64,000 nucleotides of DNA. Source: Pseudomonas alliivorans. Its GTDB lineage: Bacteria > Pseudomonadota > Gammaproteobacteria > Pseudomonadales > Pseudomonadaceae. Made by a program: the position numbers and the translations under genes. Positions within the stretch are counted from its first letter, which is position 1. Each line of letters starts with the position of its first letter. Shown here piece after piece: positions 1-7,737 of the stretch. The notes under the pieces are model-generated. The model searched no databases, had not been told where the DNA came from, and saw nothing but the letters and a program-made list of their open reading frames with translations. Location: positions 186,001 to 250,000 of the forward strand of contig NZ_JAFFZW010000004.1 of assembly GCF_017826695.1 (NCBI RefSeq). The letters run 5' to 3'.

Positions 1-25
1 CTATTGATTTGTATGAGGGTAAAAA

Positions 26-477
26 ATGAGTATCAATTACGGTTCCTTTACCGGTAGCGGGGGTGCTGTTTTGCCTCCCAATCAAATAATGAGGCCTGGT
101 CAGTTTCTGCAATCGCCCAATGGGCGTTTTAAGTTGGATTTGCAACCTGACGGTAATTTGGTTGTTAAAGATAACGGCGCTGTTGTCTGGGTGGCAGACG
201 GTAATCAACCCTACAGCAATACGCTCTCGCGCAGACTTATGGGGGCGCCATGGGTCGTAGTCAGCAACAGTTGCTTTCTCTACGATCCGGCGCGGGCCAA
301 GCTAGGGATTGCTGAAGGCACTCACGCCAAGGACACGTCCTACTGGTACCCACAGCCATATGTCTGTTGAGGATAATGGGAGTGTTGGGCATTTATCATG
401 ATCGGGCAGGTGATCTTTTGTGGGCTCGTTTTGGGTTGTTTCGGCAGGTTGAAAAGCTGAAACATTATAAATGTTAA
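26..477 (+). pseudogene. Decayed mannose-binding lectin (LlpA-type bacteriocin-like) gene
   Basis: The first frame (26-370) encodes 114 residues with a B-lectin (monocot mannose-binding lectin) domain, including the sugar-binding signature LQPDGNLVV and a following VVWVADG strand. Homology does not stop at the TGA at 368-370. About 20 bases earlier the next frame continues the fold as THSHMSVEDNGS (from about 350), and a third frame then gives IYHDRAGDLLWARF before TAA at 475-477. Read together, WY-THSHMSVEDNGS-IYHDRAGDLLWA is a plausible second lectin repeat, so I infer two frameshifts. Intact LlpA bacteriocins are about 270 residues with two lectin domains; this locus is shorter even when the frames are joined. 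No signal peptide is visible, as is usual for LlpA proteins. The 114-residue piece might still be expressed as a one-domain lectin. The upstream end lies at the window edge, so the promoter is not seen. Confidence 0.7.
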
Positions 478-527
478 TGATTCGCACCCTGAAAAGGATG
501 TTTATGTATGGAGTGTGGCTGATTTTG

Positions 528-686
528 CTAGCGTCTTACCGGGCAGTCATGTCTGTAGGGGTCTATTTCACACTTGTAACTAAGTTCAAGATCGATGTTT
601 CTTAAAATGTAACAGTCCTTCGTGCAGTCGCCCGGAACGCAGCCTGCCAGCAATAGGCATGTCGCCAGTATTTTGATGGTTTTCAT
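528..686 (-). CDS. Small cysteine-rich lipoprotein, unknown function
   Basis: This is a 52-residue protein starting at the ATG at 686, with AGGGAGAG a few bases upstream as ribosome binding site. The frame is open further upstream, but that extension has no export signal at its start. Residues 1-16 form a lipoprotein signal peptide (MKTIKILA...) ending in the lipobox LAGC, so the mature protein would begin at Cys16 and be only 37 residues. It has four more cysteines (CTKDC, YKCE, HDCP), enough for two disulfides in the periplasm. I recognise no family. It lies on the opposite strand just downstream of the decayed lectin gene. It could be an envelope protein of the entericidin size class, but the sequence does not match that family. 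Confidence 0.6.
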   Translation of the reverse strand: MKTIKILATCLLLAGCVPGDCTKDCYILRNIDLELSYKCEIDPYRHDCPVRR

Positions 687-792
687 ACGCTCTCCCTTTT
701 TCTGGAGATCGTATGGACGTGCACGGAAATAATACAGTTGCCAGCTTCTTTGAAAGTTGTAGGACTTTTCCTTGACGGCAATTGCCATAATT

Positions 793-826
793 AAAAAAGC
801 CCGCCATTTGCGATAAATGGCGGGCT
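793..826 (-). terminator. Rho-independent terminator of zapG
   Basis: An 11-base stem GCCCGCCATTT / AAATGGCGGGC encloses a short loop. Read on the minus strand it is followed by a run of T, so it fits termination of the leftward zapG transcript. Confidence 0.85.
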
Positions 827-848
827 GTTGGTAGTGCCGTCCGAAGAC

Positions 849-1283
849 TTACTTCTTCAAACCGTAATGCTCGTCCAGCATGCCCGGGGTGTTAGGCGAT
901 TTTGGCGCGTAATCCTTCGGGGCTTCGGTGTCGCGTGGCGGTGTCAGGCGGTCGCGGGGAGCCTGGTTGGCCTCCGGGTGCAGAGCGGCCAGCAGCCGTT
1001 GGCGGGTCAGCTCGTCAAGGGCCAGACGATTGGCGCCCTCGGCGAGATGCTCCTGTACGTCGTGATAGCTTTGCGAAAGCTTCTGGACCAGGTTAGCCGT
1101 ACTGTTGAAGTGAGTGACCACCTCGTTCTGATAGGTATCGAAACGCTCCTGAATGTCATCCAGCTGGCGCTGGGTGCTGTTCGGAACGGTGTTGGGCAGC
1201 AGACGTGCGACCAGGAAACCAATGACGACACCGGCAACCAGGGCGAGAGTCGGCAGCAACCAGACTAAGAGCGAGTGTTCCAC
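849..1283 (-). CDS. zapG: ZapG (YhcB/DUF1043) inner-membrane division protein
   Basis: The product is 144 residues, the usual length of the YhcB/ZapG family. It starts at GTG (1283-1281) behind a GAGGAAGGA stretch. One transmembrane helix lies at about residues 7-27 (LLPTLALVAGVVIGFLVARL). It is followed by a long charged helical region, about residues 35-95, with heptad-like spacing (RQLDDIQERFDTY...), and a proline-rich tail. In enterobacteria this protein sits at the division site and helps link envelope growth to division. The gene stands alone on the minus strand with its own terminator. The family assignment is firm; the molecular role in Pseudomonas is inferred. Confidence 0.85.
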   Translation of the reverse strand: MEHSLLVWLLPTLALVAGVVIGFLVARLLPNTVPNSTQRQLDDIQERFDTYQNEVVTHFNSTANLVQKLSQSYHDVQEHLAEGANRLALDELTRQRLLAALHPEANQAPRDRLTPPRDTEAPKDYAPKSPNTPGMLDEHYGLKK

Positions 1284-1428
1284 GAGTCCTTCCTCTATAA
1301 ACGGCTTTGCTTTACGTTAACGGCTCGAACCTGCGCTGTATACCCGCGACGTGTCGTTGATATGCAAGCCACAGACAATCAGCTAGACGAGTCGACCCAT
1401 TTCGAGGTCACGGAGTTCTTTTTTGCTC

Positions 1429-2058
1429 ATGCGCGAAACCCCACTATTCATCGATGGCCCCGAGGGCCAGATCGAAGCACTGTATCAGGACGTACCCGAT
1501 GCCAGAGGCGTCGCACTGATCTGCCATCCTAACCCGATCCAGGGTGGAACGATGCTCAATAAAGTCGTCTCCACGTTGCAGCGTACTGCGCGGGACGAAG
1601 GTCTGATCACGCTGCGTTTCAATTATCGCGGCGTCGGTGCCAGCGCCGGAACGTCGGTCGCAGGGCCTGGCGAGATAGACGACGCACAGGCTGCCGCCAG
1701 ATGGCTGCGTGAAAAACACCCTGACCTGCCCATGACCCTGTTCGGGTTTTCCTTTGGCGGATACGTCGCAGCGAATCTGGGCGGCCGGCTCGAAGCCCAG
1801 GGTGAAACGCTCAAGCATCTGTTTCTGGTCGCTGCCGCCGCTTCGCGCCTGCAGGATCAAAGCGTGCTGCCGCAAAACTGCCCGTTGACAGTGATTCAAC
1901 CCGAAACCGACGAAGTCATCGACCCGGAAACGGTCTACGCCTGGTCGGCTGCGCTGCAGCGTCCCCATGAGCTGCTGAAAGTGGCAGAATGCGGACACTT
2001 TTTTCACGGCAAGCTGACCGATCTCAAAGAATTGATCCTGCCGCGTCTCTCCAATTGA
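1429..2058 (+). CDS. Alpha/beta hydrolase (COG2945 type)
   Basis: The product is 209 residues from the ATG at 1429. A TTG two codons earlier (1423) is better spaced from GGAG at 1412 and is a real alternative. The nucleophile elbow GFSFGG is at residues 106-111, giving Ser108 as the likely catalytic serine. ETDEVID near residue 165 and GHFFHG near residue 193 supply the probable acid and histidine. The oxyanion-side motif HPNPIQGGTM is typical of this family of small cytoplasmic hydrolases. The substrate is unknown. It precedes trpS by 27 bases in the same direction, so the two may share a transcript, although no functional link is evident. Confidence 0.85.
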   Translation: MRETPLFIDGPEGQIEALYQDVPDARGVALICHPNPIQGGTMLNKVVSTLQRTARDEGLITLRFNYRGVGASAGTSVAGPGEIDDAQAAARWLREKHPDLPMTLFGFSFGGYVAANLGGRLEAQGETLKHLFLVAAAASRLQDQSVLPQNCPLTVIQPETDEVIDPETVYAWSAALQRPHELLKVAECGHFFHGKLTDLKELILPRLSN

Positions 2059-2085
2059 TTGCAGCCCATAGATAAGCGACCTGCC

Positions 2086-3435
2086 ATGACCACTCGTATC
2101 CTGACCGGTATCACGACCACCGGCACCCCCCATCTGGGCAACTACGCGGGCGCGATCCGCCCGGCCATCGTTGCCAGCCGTCAGAGCGGCTTCGATTCGT
2201 TCTATTTTCTGGCCGATTACCACGCGCTGATCAAGTGCGATGATCCGCTGCGCATTCAGCGCTCGCGTCTGGAAATCGCAGCGACCTGGCTGGCTGCGGG
2301 TCTGGACGTCGATCGAGTGACTTTCTACCGCCAGTCCGACATTCCGGAAATTCCTGAGCTGACCTGGCTGCTGACCTGTGTGGCCGCCAAGGGGTTGCTC
2401 AACCGTGCGCATGCCTACAAGGCGTCGGTGGACAAGAATGTCGAAAGTGGCGAAGACCCGGATTCCGGCATCACCATGGGCCTGTACAGCTATCCGGTGC
2501 TGATGGCTGCGGACATTCTGATGTTCAACGCGCATCAGGTTCCGGTGGGTCGCGATCAGATTCAGCACGTCGAGATGGCACGTGATATTGGCCAGCGCTT
2601 CAATCACCTGTTCGGCAAGGGCAAGGAGTTCTTTGTCATGCCCGAAGCGCTGATCGAAGAGAGCGTGGCGACCCTGCCGGGTCTGGACGGTCGCAAGATG
2701 TCCAAGAGCTACGACAACACCATCCCGCTGTTCAGCAGCGCCAAAGAGATGAAGGATGCGATTTCGCGCATCGTCACGGACTCGCGCGCGCCGGGCGAAG
2801 CGAAGGATCCGGACAATTCCCATCTGTTCACGCTGTATCAGGCCTTCTCCACGCCCGAACAATGCGCAGCGTTCCGTGTCGAGTTGCTGGACGGTCTTGG
2901 CTGGGGTGAGGCTAAGAATCGTCTGTTCACTTTGCTGGACGCTGAGCTTGCGGAGAAGCGTGAGAAGTATCTGGGCCTGATCGAGCGTCCCGCTGATCTG
3001 GAAGACATTCTGCTGACAGGGGCCGAGAAGGCTCGTCGCGTCGCCACGCCGTTCCTGGGTGAGCTGCGTGAAGCCGTCGGCCTGCGCTCGTTCCGTACTG
3101 TGGTGCAGGGTGCCGATATCGGCAAGAAGAAAGCCGCCAAGGGTGCGCGATTCGTCAGCTTCCGTGAAGACGATGGTAGCTTCCGCTTCCGTCTGCTGGC
3201 GGCCGATGGTGAGCAGTTGCTGTTATCGCGCCATTTTGCCGATGGCAAGGCGGCGGGTGCGGTGAGCAAGCAGTTGCAGCAGGGCGCTGCGCTCGATCTG
3301 CGCACCGAAGCTGATCGCTTCACGCTCTGGCTGGATGGCGCCTGCGTGGCAGACAGTCCGGTATTTGCCGATGCTGCTGCACGCGACAACGCGATCCAGA
3401 CACTCAAGTCGGCACTTGCTCCTCAACAGGACTGA
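2086..3435 (+). CDS. trpS: Tryptophan--tRNA ligase
   Basis: This class I aminoacyl-tRNA synthetase charges tRNA-Trp with tryptophan. The ATP-binding HIGH-type motif appears as TPHLGN at residues 14-19 and the second signature as KMSKS at residues 204-208. The protein is 449 residues, longer than the roughly 330-residue E. coli enzyme. The extra C-terminal part (about residues 340-449, rich in FRLLAADG- and FTLWLDG-like strands) is the extension seen in Pseudomonas TrpRS. I chose the ATG at 2086 because the frame upstream adds nine residues unlike the family. A hairpin terminator follows the stop codon. The gene lies between a hydrolase gene and zapE. Confidence 0.95.
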   Translation: MTTRILTGITTTGTPHLGNYAGAIRPAIVASRQSGFDSFYFLADYHALIKCDDPLRIQRSRLEIAATWLAAGLDVDRVTFYRQSDIPEIPELTWLLTCVAAKGLLNRAHAYKASVDKNVESGEDPDSGITMGLYSYPVLMAADILMFNAHQVPVGRDQIQHVEMARDIGQRFNHLFGKGKEFFVMPEALIEESVATLPGLDGRKMSKSYDNTIPLFSSAKEMKDAISRIVTDSRAPGEAKDPDNSHLFTLYQAFSTPEQCAAFRVELLDGLGWGEAKNRLFTLLDAELAEKREKYLGLIERPADLEDILLTGAEKARRVATPFLGELREAVGLRSFRTVVQGADIGKKKAAKGARFVSFREDDGSFRFRLLAADGEQLLLSRHFADGKAAGAVSKQLQQGAALDLRTEADRFTLWLDGACVADSPVFADAAARDNAIQTLKSALAPQQD

Positions 3436-3448
3436 TTGCCATTCCTCG

Positions 3449-3478
3449 GGGTCGTCGTTACAGTGACGGCCCGTTTTT
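3449..3478 (+). terminator. Rho-independent terminator after trpS
   Basis: The arms GGGTCGTC (3449-3456) and GACGGCCC (3465-3472) pair with one G-U wobble and are followed by GTTTTT. It separates trpS from zapE. Confidence 0.7.
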
Positions 3479-3496
3479 GTTGCCTTGCTAACGAAT

Positions 3497-4591
3497 ATGA
3501 CGCCCCTAGAACGATATCAAGCTGATCTGAAGCGCCCGGACTTTTTCCACGATGCCGCGCAGGAGAATGCTGTGCGTCATTTGCAGCGCCTGTACGACGA
3601 TCTGGTCGCCTCTCATGACAGCAAGCCCGGCCTGTTCGGCAAGCTGTTTGGCAAGAAAGAGCCTGCCTTGGTCAAAGGCCTTTATTTCTGGGGTGGAGTA
3701 GGGCGCGGCAAGACCTATCTGGTCGATACCTTCTTCGACGCACTGCCGTTCAAGGACAAGGTCCGTACTCACTTCCACCGCTTCATGAAGCGCGTGCACG
3801 AAGAGATGAAGACCCTCAAGGGCGAGAAAAACCCGCTGACGATTATCGCCAGGCGTTTTTCCGATGAAGCGCGAGTGATCTGCTTCGACGAATTCTTCGT
3901 GTCCGACATCACTGATGCGATGATCCTTGGCACCTTGATGGAAGAGTTGTTCAAGAACGGCGTGACGCTGGTCGCCACATCCAACATCGTGCCTGACGGT
4001 TTGTACAAGGATGGCCTGCAACGCGCACGCTTCCTGCCGGCCATCGCGTTGATCAAGCAGAATACCGACATCGTCAACGTCGACAGTGGCGTTGATTATC
4101 GTCTGCGTCACCTGGAGCAGGCCGAGCTGTTCCACTTCCCGCTCAATGAAGCGGCGCAGGACAGCATGCGTAAAAGCTTCAAGGCGCTGACGCCGGAATG
4201 CGCAGAAACCATCGAGAACGACGTTCTGGTAATCGAGAATCGTGAGATTCGCGCCTTGCGCACCTGTGACGACGTGGCCTGGTTCGATTTTCGCGAGTTG
4301 TGCGACGGCCCGCGCAGCCAGAACGACTACATCGAGCTGGGCAAGATTTTCCACGCCGTGCTGCTCAGTGGTGTCGAGCAGATGGACGTCTCGAAGGACG
4401 ACATCGCCCGTCGCTTCATAAACATGGTCGACGAATTCTATGATCGCAACGTCAAGCTGATCATCTCTGCCGAAGTGGAGCTGAAGGATTTGTACACCGG
4501 CGGTCGACTGATGTTCGAATTCCAGCGCACGCTGAGCCGTTTGCTGGAAATGCAGTCCCATGAGTTTCTGTCACGTGCGCACAAGCCTTGA
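3497..4591 (+). CDS. zapE: Cell division protein ZapE (AFG1-like ATPase)
   Basis: The product is 364 residues. The Walker A motif GGVGRGKT is at residues 66-73 and a Walker B segment reads VICFDEFFV. VATSNIVPDGLY is the conserved sensor region of AFG1/ZapE ATPases. In E. coli ZapE binds FtsZ and affects Z-ring stability under stress. I place the start at ATG 3497 because the family begins MTPLERYQ; a TTG four codons upstream is less likely. It follows the trpS terminator and ends in a strong shared terminator facing the GlxA-type regulator. Expression is therefore probably independent of trpS. Confidence 0.9.
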   Translation: MTPLERYQADLKRPDFFHDAAQENAVRHLQRLYDDLVASHDSKPGLFGKLFGKKEPALVKGLYFWGGVGRGKTYLVDTFFDALPFKDKVRTHFHRFMKRVHEEMKTLKGEKNPLTIIARRFSDEARVICFDEFFVSDITDAMILGTLMEELFKNGVTLVATSNIVPDGLYKDGLQRARFLPAIALIKQNTDIVNVDSGVDYRLRHLEQAELFHFPLNEAAQDSMRKSFKALTPECAETIENDVLVIENREIRALRTCDDVAWFDFRELCDGPRSQNDYIELGKIFHAVLLSGVEQMDVSKDDIARRFINMVDEFYDRNVKLIISAEVELKDLYTGGRLMFEFQRTLSRLLEMQSHEFLSRAHKP

Positions 4592-4611
4592 CGGTTTGTG
4601 TTCGGATACGG

Positions 4612-4636
4612 AAAGGCCTGCATTGCAGGCCTTTTT
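4612..4636. terminator. Bidirectional terminator between zapE and the GlxA-type regulator
   Basis: A perfect 10-base stem AAAGGCCTGC / GCAGGCCTTT has a 3-base loop, with T after it on the plus strand. The A-rich left arm lets it also act on the convergent minus-strand gene. Confidence 0.85.
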
Positions 4637-4664
4637 CGTCTTTGCATGATGGAGTGTTGAACCG

Positions 4665-5660
4665 TCAGGCTGCCTGCTGAAACTGCTGGCGATACTGATT
4701 CGGTGACAGTTCGGTGTGCTGGCGAAACAAGCGCGCGAAGAAGCTGGCGTCGTCGTAACCGACCTCGTAACTGATGGTCTTGATGCTTTTGCGTGAGCCG
4801 GACAACAGGCCTTTGGCCGTTTCGATGCGCAGGCGTTGCAGGTAATGCAAAGGCTTGTCACCGGTCGCAGTCTGGAAGCGGCGCATGAAGTTGCGAATAC
4901 TCATGCCGTGTTCCCTTGCCACATCTTCGAAGCGGAATTTGTCAGCGAAATGTTCCTCCAGCCAATGCTGGATCTGCAGGATGATGACGTCCTGATGCAG
5001 CTTCTGACCGCCGAAACCTATTCTTCCTGGCGAGTAGGTGCGCCGTACTTCATAAAGAATGTCGCGAGCCACGGCCTGCGCGACATTCGCACCGCAGAAG
5101 CGCTCGATCAGATAGATGTACAGATCGCAGGCGGAGGTGGTGCCGCCCGCGCAATACAGGTTGTCGGCGTCGGTCAGGTGTTTTTCCTGATTGAGCAGCA
5201 CATTCGGGTAGCGTTCGGCGAACTGATTGAAGAAGCGCCAGTAGGTGGTCGCTTCCTTGCCGTCGAGCAGTCCGGCCTCGGCGAGCCAGAACACGCCGGT
5301 GGCCTCTGCACACAGCACTGCGCCCCGGGCATGCTGCTCGCGCAGCCAGGGCAGAATTTGCGGGTAGCGCTGGCAGAGCGCATCGAAATCGTCCCAGAAG
5401 GCCGGGATCACGATGATGTCGCTCTGGCAAAGATCGCCGTCCACCGGGAGCGTGACATCGCTGAAGCTGTCGACGGGTTGTCCGTCAGGGCTGACGAGAC
5501 GTATTTCGAAGGCCGGGACCAGACCGTGTCCCAGTTGTCTGCTGTACCTGAGGCTTGCCAGGTGGAAGAAGTCCTTGGCCTGCATCAGGGTCGAGGCAAA
5601 CACCTTGTCGGTGGCCAGAATGCTGACACGCCGCAGGGGCGTGGAGTATTGGGTTGGCAT
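4665..5660 (-). CDS. GlxA-family transcriptional regulator (DJ-1/PfpI domain plus AraC-type HTH)
   Basis: The product is 331 residues with two domains. Residues about 10-190 are a DJ-1/PfpI (glutamine amidotransferase-like) fold with VLCAEATGVFWLAEAGLLDG at the nucleophile-elbow position. Residues about 225-325 are an AraC/XylS DNA-binding domain with its two helix-turn-helix units (EDVAREHGMSIRNFMRRF and IKTISYEVGYDDASFFARLF). Relatives such as GbdR and CdhR control catabolism of quaternary amines, but no catabolic gene is adjacent, so the target is unknown. It is a single gene convergent with zapE and divergent from rplM. The ATG start at 5660 is clear. Confidence 0.85.
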   Translation of the reverse strand: MPTQYSTPLRRVSILATDKVFASTLMQAKDFFHLASLRYSRQLGHGLVPAFEIRLVSPDGQPVDSFSDVTLPVDGDLCQSDIIVIPAFWDDFDALCQRYPQILPWLREQHARGAVLCAEATGVFWLAEAGLLDGKEATTYWRFFNQFAERYPNVLLNQEKHLTDADNLYCAGGTTSACDLYIYLIERFCGANVAQAVARDILYEVRRTYSPGRIGFGGQKLHQDVIILQIQHWLEEHFADKFRFEDVAREHGMSIRNFMRRFQTATGDKPLHYLQRLRIETAKGLLSGSRKSIKTISYEVGYDDASFFARLFRQHTELSPNQYRQQFQQAA

Positions 5661-5846
5661 AGTCTTTATTCTTATATGGGTAAATGGTCAATCAACGGCT
5701 GGATCGTCTTATTTTTTCTCGGGCGTGTCCAGTCAGGTCGCAGACCGCCCGAGGTCTGTGTACCTTCCGAAGGCTGGATTACAGGTGCCAAATATCCTTC
5801 ATCGCAGCGGTTCGGAGCAATAAACAGAACGTGAACGAAAAAGCGG

Positions 5847-5874
5847 TTGAGGTTATTTTTTCAGCCTGTATAAT
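5847..5874 (+). promoter_or_regulatory. Sigma-70 promoter for rplM-rpsI
   Basis: A -35 box TTGAGG (5847-5852), a 16-base spacer and a consensus -10 box TATAAT (5869-5874) lie about 180 bases before rplM. This leaves a long 5' leader, as is common for ribosomal protein operons under autogenous control. The rest of the 394-base gap (5661-6054) holds a short hairpin CAGACC / GGTCTG near 5745-5760 and no gene I can support. Confidence 0.75.
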
Positions 5875-6054
5875 CCGCCAGCTCTTTGCAGTGGAAGTGA
5901 TGCGCCGTCTGCCGAAGAATCTTGCCGTATAACGGACGCGCTGACCCGAGCCCCCGATAGCGTCTGTTTCCGGCTGCCTTTGACTTGTCAAAGTACGCAC
6001 TATTCAGTAAGATCCGCCGTCTCATTTTCAGGGCGGCCCCTGAGGCTATAAAGA

Positions 6055-6483
6055 ATGAAAACTTTTACTGCTAAACCGGAAACAGTTAAGCGCGACTGGT
6101 TCGTCGTCGACGCTGCTGGTCAGACCCTGGGTCGTCTGGCCACCGAAATCGCGAGCCGTCTGCGTGGCAAGCACAAGCCGGAATATACTCCGCACGTTGA
6201 TACCGGCGACTACATCGTCGTGATCAATGCCGAGCAGATCCGCGTTACCGGTGCCAAGACTACCGACAAGATCTACTACTCACACTCCGGTTTTCCGGGC
6301 GGGATCAAGTCGATCAACTTCGAAAAGCTGATCGACAAAGCTCCTGAGCGCGTGATCGAGACCGCGGTCAAAGGCATGCTGCCTAAGAACCCGCTGGGTC
6401 GCGACATGTATCGTAAGCTGAAAGTCTATGCGGGCGCTGTACACCCTCATACTGCTCAGCAGCCCCAAGAACTGAAGTTTTAA
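6055..6483 (+). CDS. rplM: 50S ribosomal protein L13
   Basis: The product is 142 residues, the standard bacterial L13 length. It carries the family signatures [11 protein letters not shown] near residue 20, [12 protein letters not shown] near residue 60 and SHSGFPGG near residue 80. L13 is an early-assembling large-subunit protein that binds 23S rRNA. It is the first gene of the rplM-rpsI operon, with rpsI following 14 bases after its stop. In E. coli L13 represses its own operon by binding the mRNA leader. The long leader here is compatible with that, but I could not draw a convincing leader structure. Confidence 0.98.
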   Translation: MKTFTAKPETVKRDWFVVDAAGQTLGRLATEIASRLRGKHKPEYTPHVDTGDYIVVINAEQIRVTGAKTTDKIYYSHSGFPGGIKSINFEKLIDKAPERVIETAVKGMLPKNPLGRDMYRKLKVYAGAVHPHTAQQPQELKF

Positions 6484-6497
6484 CGGAATAGTTCATT

Positions 6498-6890
6498 ATG
6501 TCGGCGACTCAAAATTACGGCACTGGCCGTCGCAAGACCGCAACCGCACGCGTTTTCCTGCGTCCGGGTACTGGTAACATCTCGATCAACAACCGCACTC
6601 TGGAATCGTTCTTCGGTCGCGAAACTGCCCGCATGGTAGTTCGTCAGCCGCTGGAACTGACCGAGACCGTTGAAAAGTTCGACATCTACGTCACCGTTAT
6701 CGGTGGCGGTGTAAGTGGTCAGGCTGGCGCAATCCGCCACGGTATCACTCGCGCTCTGATGCAGTACGACGAAACCCTGCGTGGCGCGCTGCGTAAAGCA
6801 GGCTTCGTGACTCGCGATGCTCGTGAAGTTGAACGTAAGAAAGTCGGTCTGCGTAAAGCGCGTAAGCGTCCGCAGTACTCGAAGCGTTAA
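6498..6890 (+). CDS. rpsI: 30S ribosomal protein S9
   Basis: The product is 130 residues. It contains [15 protein letters not shown] near the N terminus, the [10 protein letters not shown] segment, and the invariant basic tail ending KRPQYSKR, which reaches towards the tRNA in the 30S P site. It is the second gene of the operon with rplM and is followed directly by a strong terminator at 6911-6946. Confidence 0.98.
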   Translation: MSATQNYGTGRRKTATARVFLRPGTGNISINNRTLESFFGRETARMVVRQPLELTETVEKFDIYVTVIGGGVSGQAGAIRHGITRALMQYDETLRGALRKAGFVTRDAREVERKKVGLRKARKRPQYSKR

Positions 6891-6910
6891 TTCGTTCTTC
6901 GTTCAAAAAG

Positions 6911-6946
6911 AACGCCCACCTCGTTTACGAGTTGGGCGTTTTTTTA
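6911..6946 (+). terminator. Rho-independent terminator of rplM-rpsI
   Basis: The stem AACGCCCACCTCG / CGAGTTGGGCGTT has one internal mismatch and runs into seven consecutive T. Confidence 0.9.
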
Positions 6947-7038
6947 TGGGCCGGGGTTTTATCTGTTGGATGTTTTGCGCGGAATGTCTCGGGCTGTAAC
7001 GTCTGATTTACAGCTTGCCGCGCTTTTGAGGCGGTCGT

Positions 7039-7068
7039 CTGCCGAAGGGTGTTTTTGCCCTCCGGCAG
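7039..7068. other. Hairpin upstream of petA
   Basis: The arms CTGCCGAAGGG and CCCTCCGGCAG pair with one mismatch around a T-rich loop. The hairpin lies 75 bases before petA in a 253-base gap. It has no T-tract, so it is more likely a leader or mRNA-processing structure than a terminator. I could not place a convincing petA promoter. Confidence 0.35.
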
Positions 7069-7143
7069 CGTTTATAACAGCTAAATTGTTATCAGACTGA
7101 CGCCTGCGTTCGACAGGCCGGATCGCTGATGGGAGAAGGTTGA

Positions 7144-7737
7144 ATGAGCAATGACGGCGTGAATGCGGGCCGGCGTCGCTTTCTCGTGGCTGCCACGTCC
7201 GTGGTGGGTGCGGCCGGGGCCGCGGGGGCTGCGATTCCGTTTGTGGGCTCATGGTCTCCGAGCGCCAGGGCTCGTGCAGCAGGCGCGCCGGTCAAGGTCA
7301 ACATCAGCAAGATAGAGCCGGGCCAACAGATGGTCGCCGAATGGCGCGGCCAGCCCGTGTTCATTCTCCGGCGCGGTCCTGAAATGCTGGACAATCTGGG
7401 CAAGCTGACCGGGCTGTTATCGGACCCCGAGTCCAGGGCGTCAGTCCAGCCACGCTATGTCGATCCGGCGCTGCGCTCGATAAGGCCGGATATCGTCTTG
7501 CTGGTGGGCATCTGCACTCATCTGGGGTGCTCACCGACATTCCGTCCTGAAGTGGCCCCTGCCGACCTTGGCAAGGACTGGGTGGGCGGCTATTTCTGTC
7601 CGTGCCATGGCTCTCACTATGACCTGGCCGGTCGGGTATACAAGTCTCAACCGGCGCCCCTGAATCTGCCTGTCCCCCCGTATTCTTATGAGTCGGACAC
7701 GGTCATCGTCATTGGCGTCGATCAGGAGGGTGTGTAA
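7144..7737 (+). CDS. petA: Ubiquinol-cytochrome c reductase iron-sulfur subunit (Rieske protein)
   Basis: The product is 197 residues. The [2Fe-2S] ligands are in CTHLGC (residues 124-129) and CPCHGS (152-157), the Rieske pair of Cys-His motifs. The N terminus has a twin-arginine-like sequence (AGRRRFLVAATS) before a small-residue-rich transmembrane anchor, consistent with Tat-dependent insertion. It carries electrons from ubiquinol to cytochrome c1 on the periplasmic side of the bc1 complex. Its stop codon overlaps the petB start by one base (TAATG), indicating coupled translation. Confidence 0.97.
   Translation: MSNDGVNAGRRRFLVAATSVVGAAGAAGAAIPFVGSWSPSARARAAGAPVKVNISKIEPGQQMVAEWRGQPVFILRRGPEMLDNLGKLTGLLSDPESRASVQPRYVDPALRSIRPDIVLLVGICTHLGCSPTFRPEVAPADLGKDWVGGYFCPCHGSHYDLAGRVYKSQPAPLNLPVPPYSYESDTVIVIGVDQEGV

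Noticed and set aside
302..487. Small minus-strand frame over the end of the lectin remnant
   Set aside because: No ribosome binding site or known pattern; the plus-strand lectin similarity across three frames explains the sequence better.
1444..2862. Long minus-strand open frame opposite the hydrolase and trpS
   Set aside because: It lies wholly opposite two convincing genes, has no recognisable domain, and its composition follows the complementary codons of high-GC genes.
5875..6054. L13 autoregulatory leader structure before rplM
   Set aside because: The leader is long enough, but I could not identify a specific conserved structure by eye.
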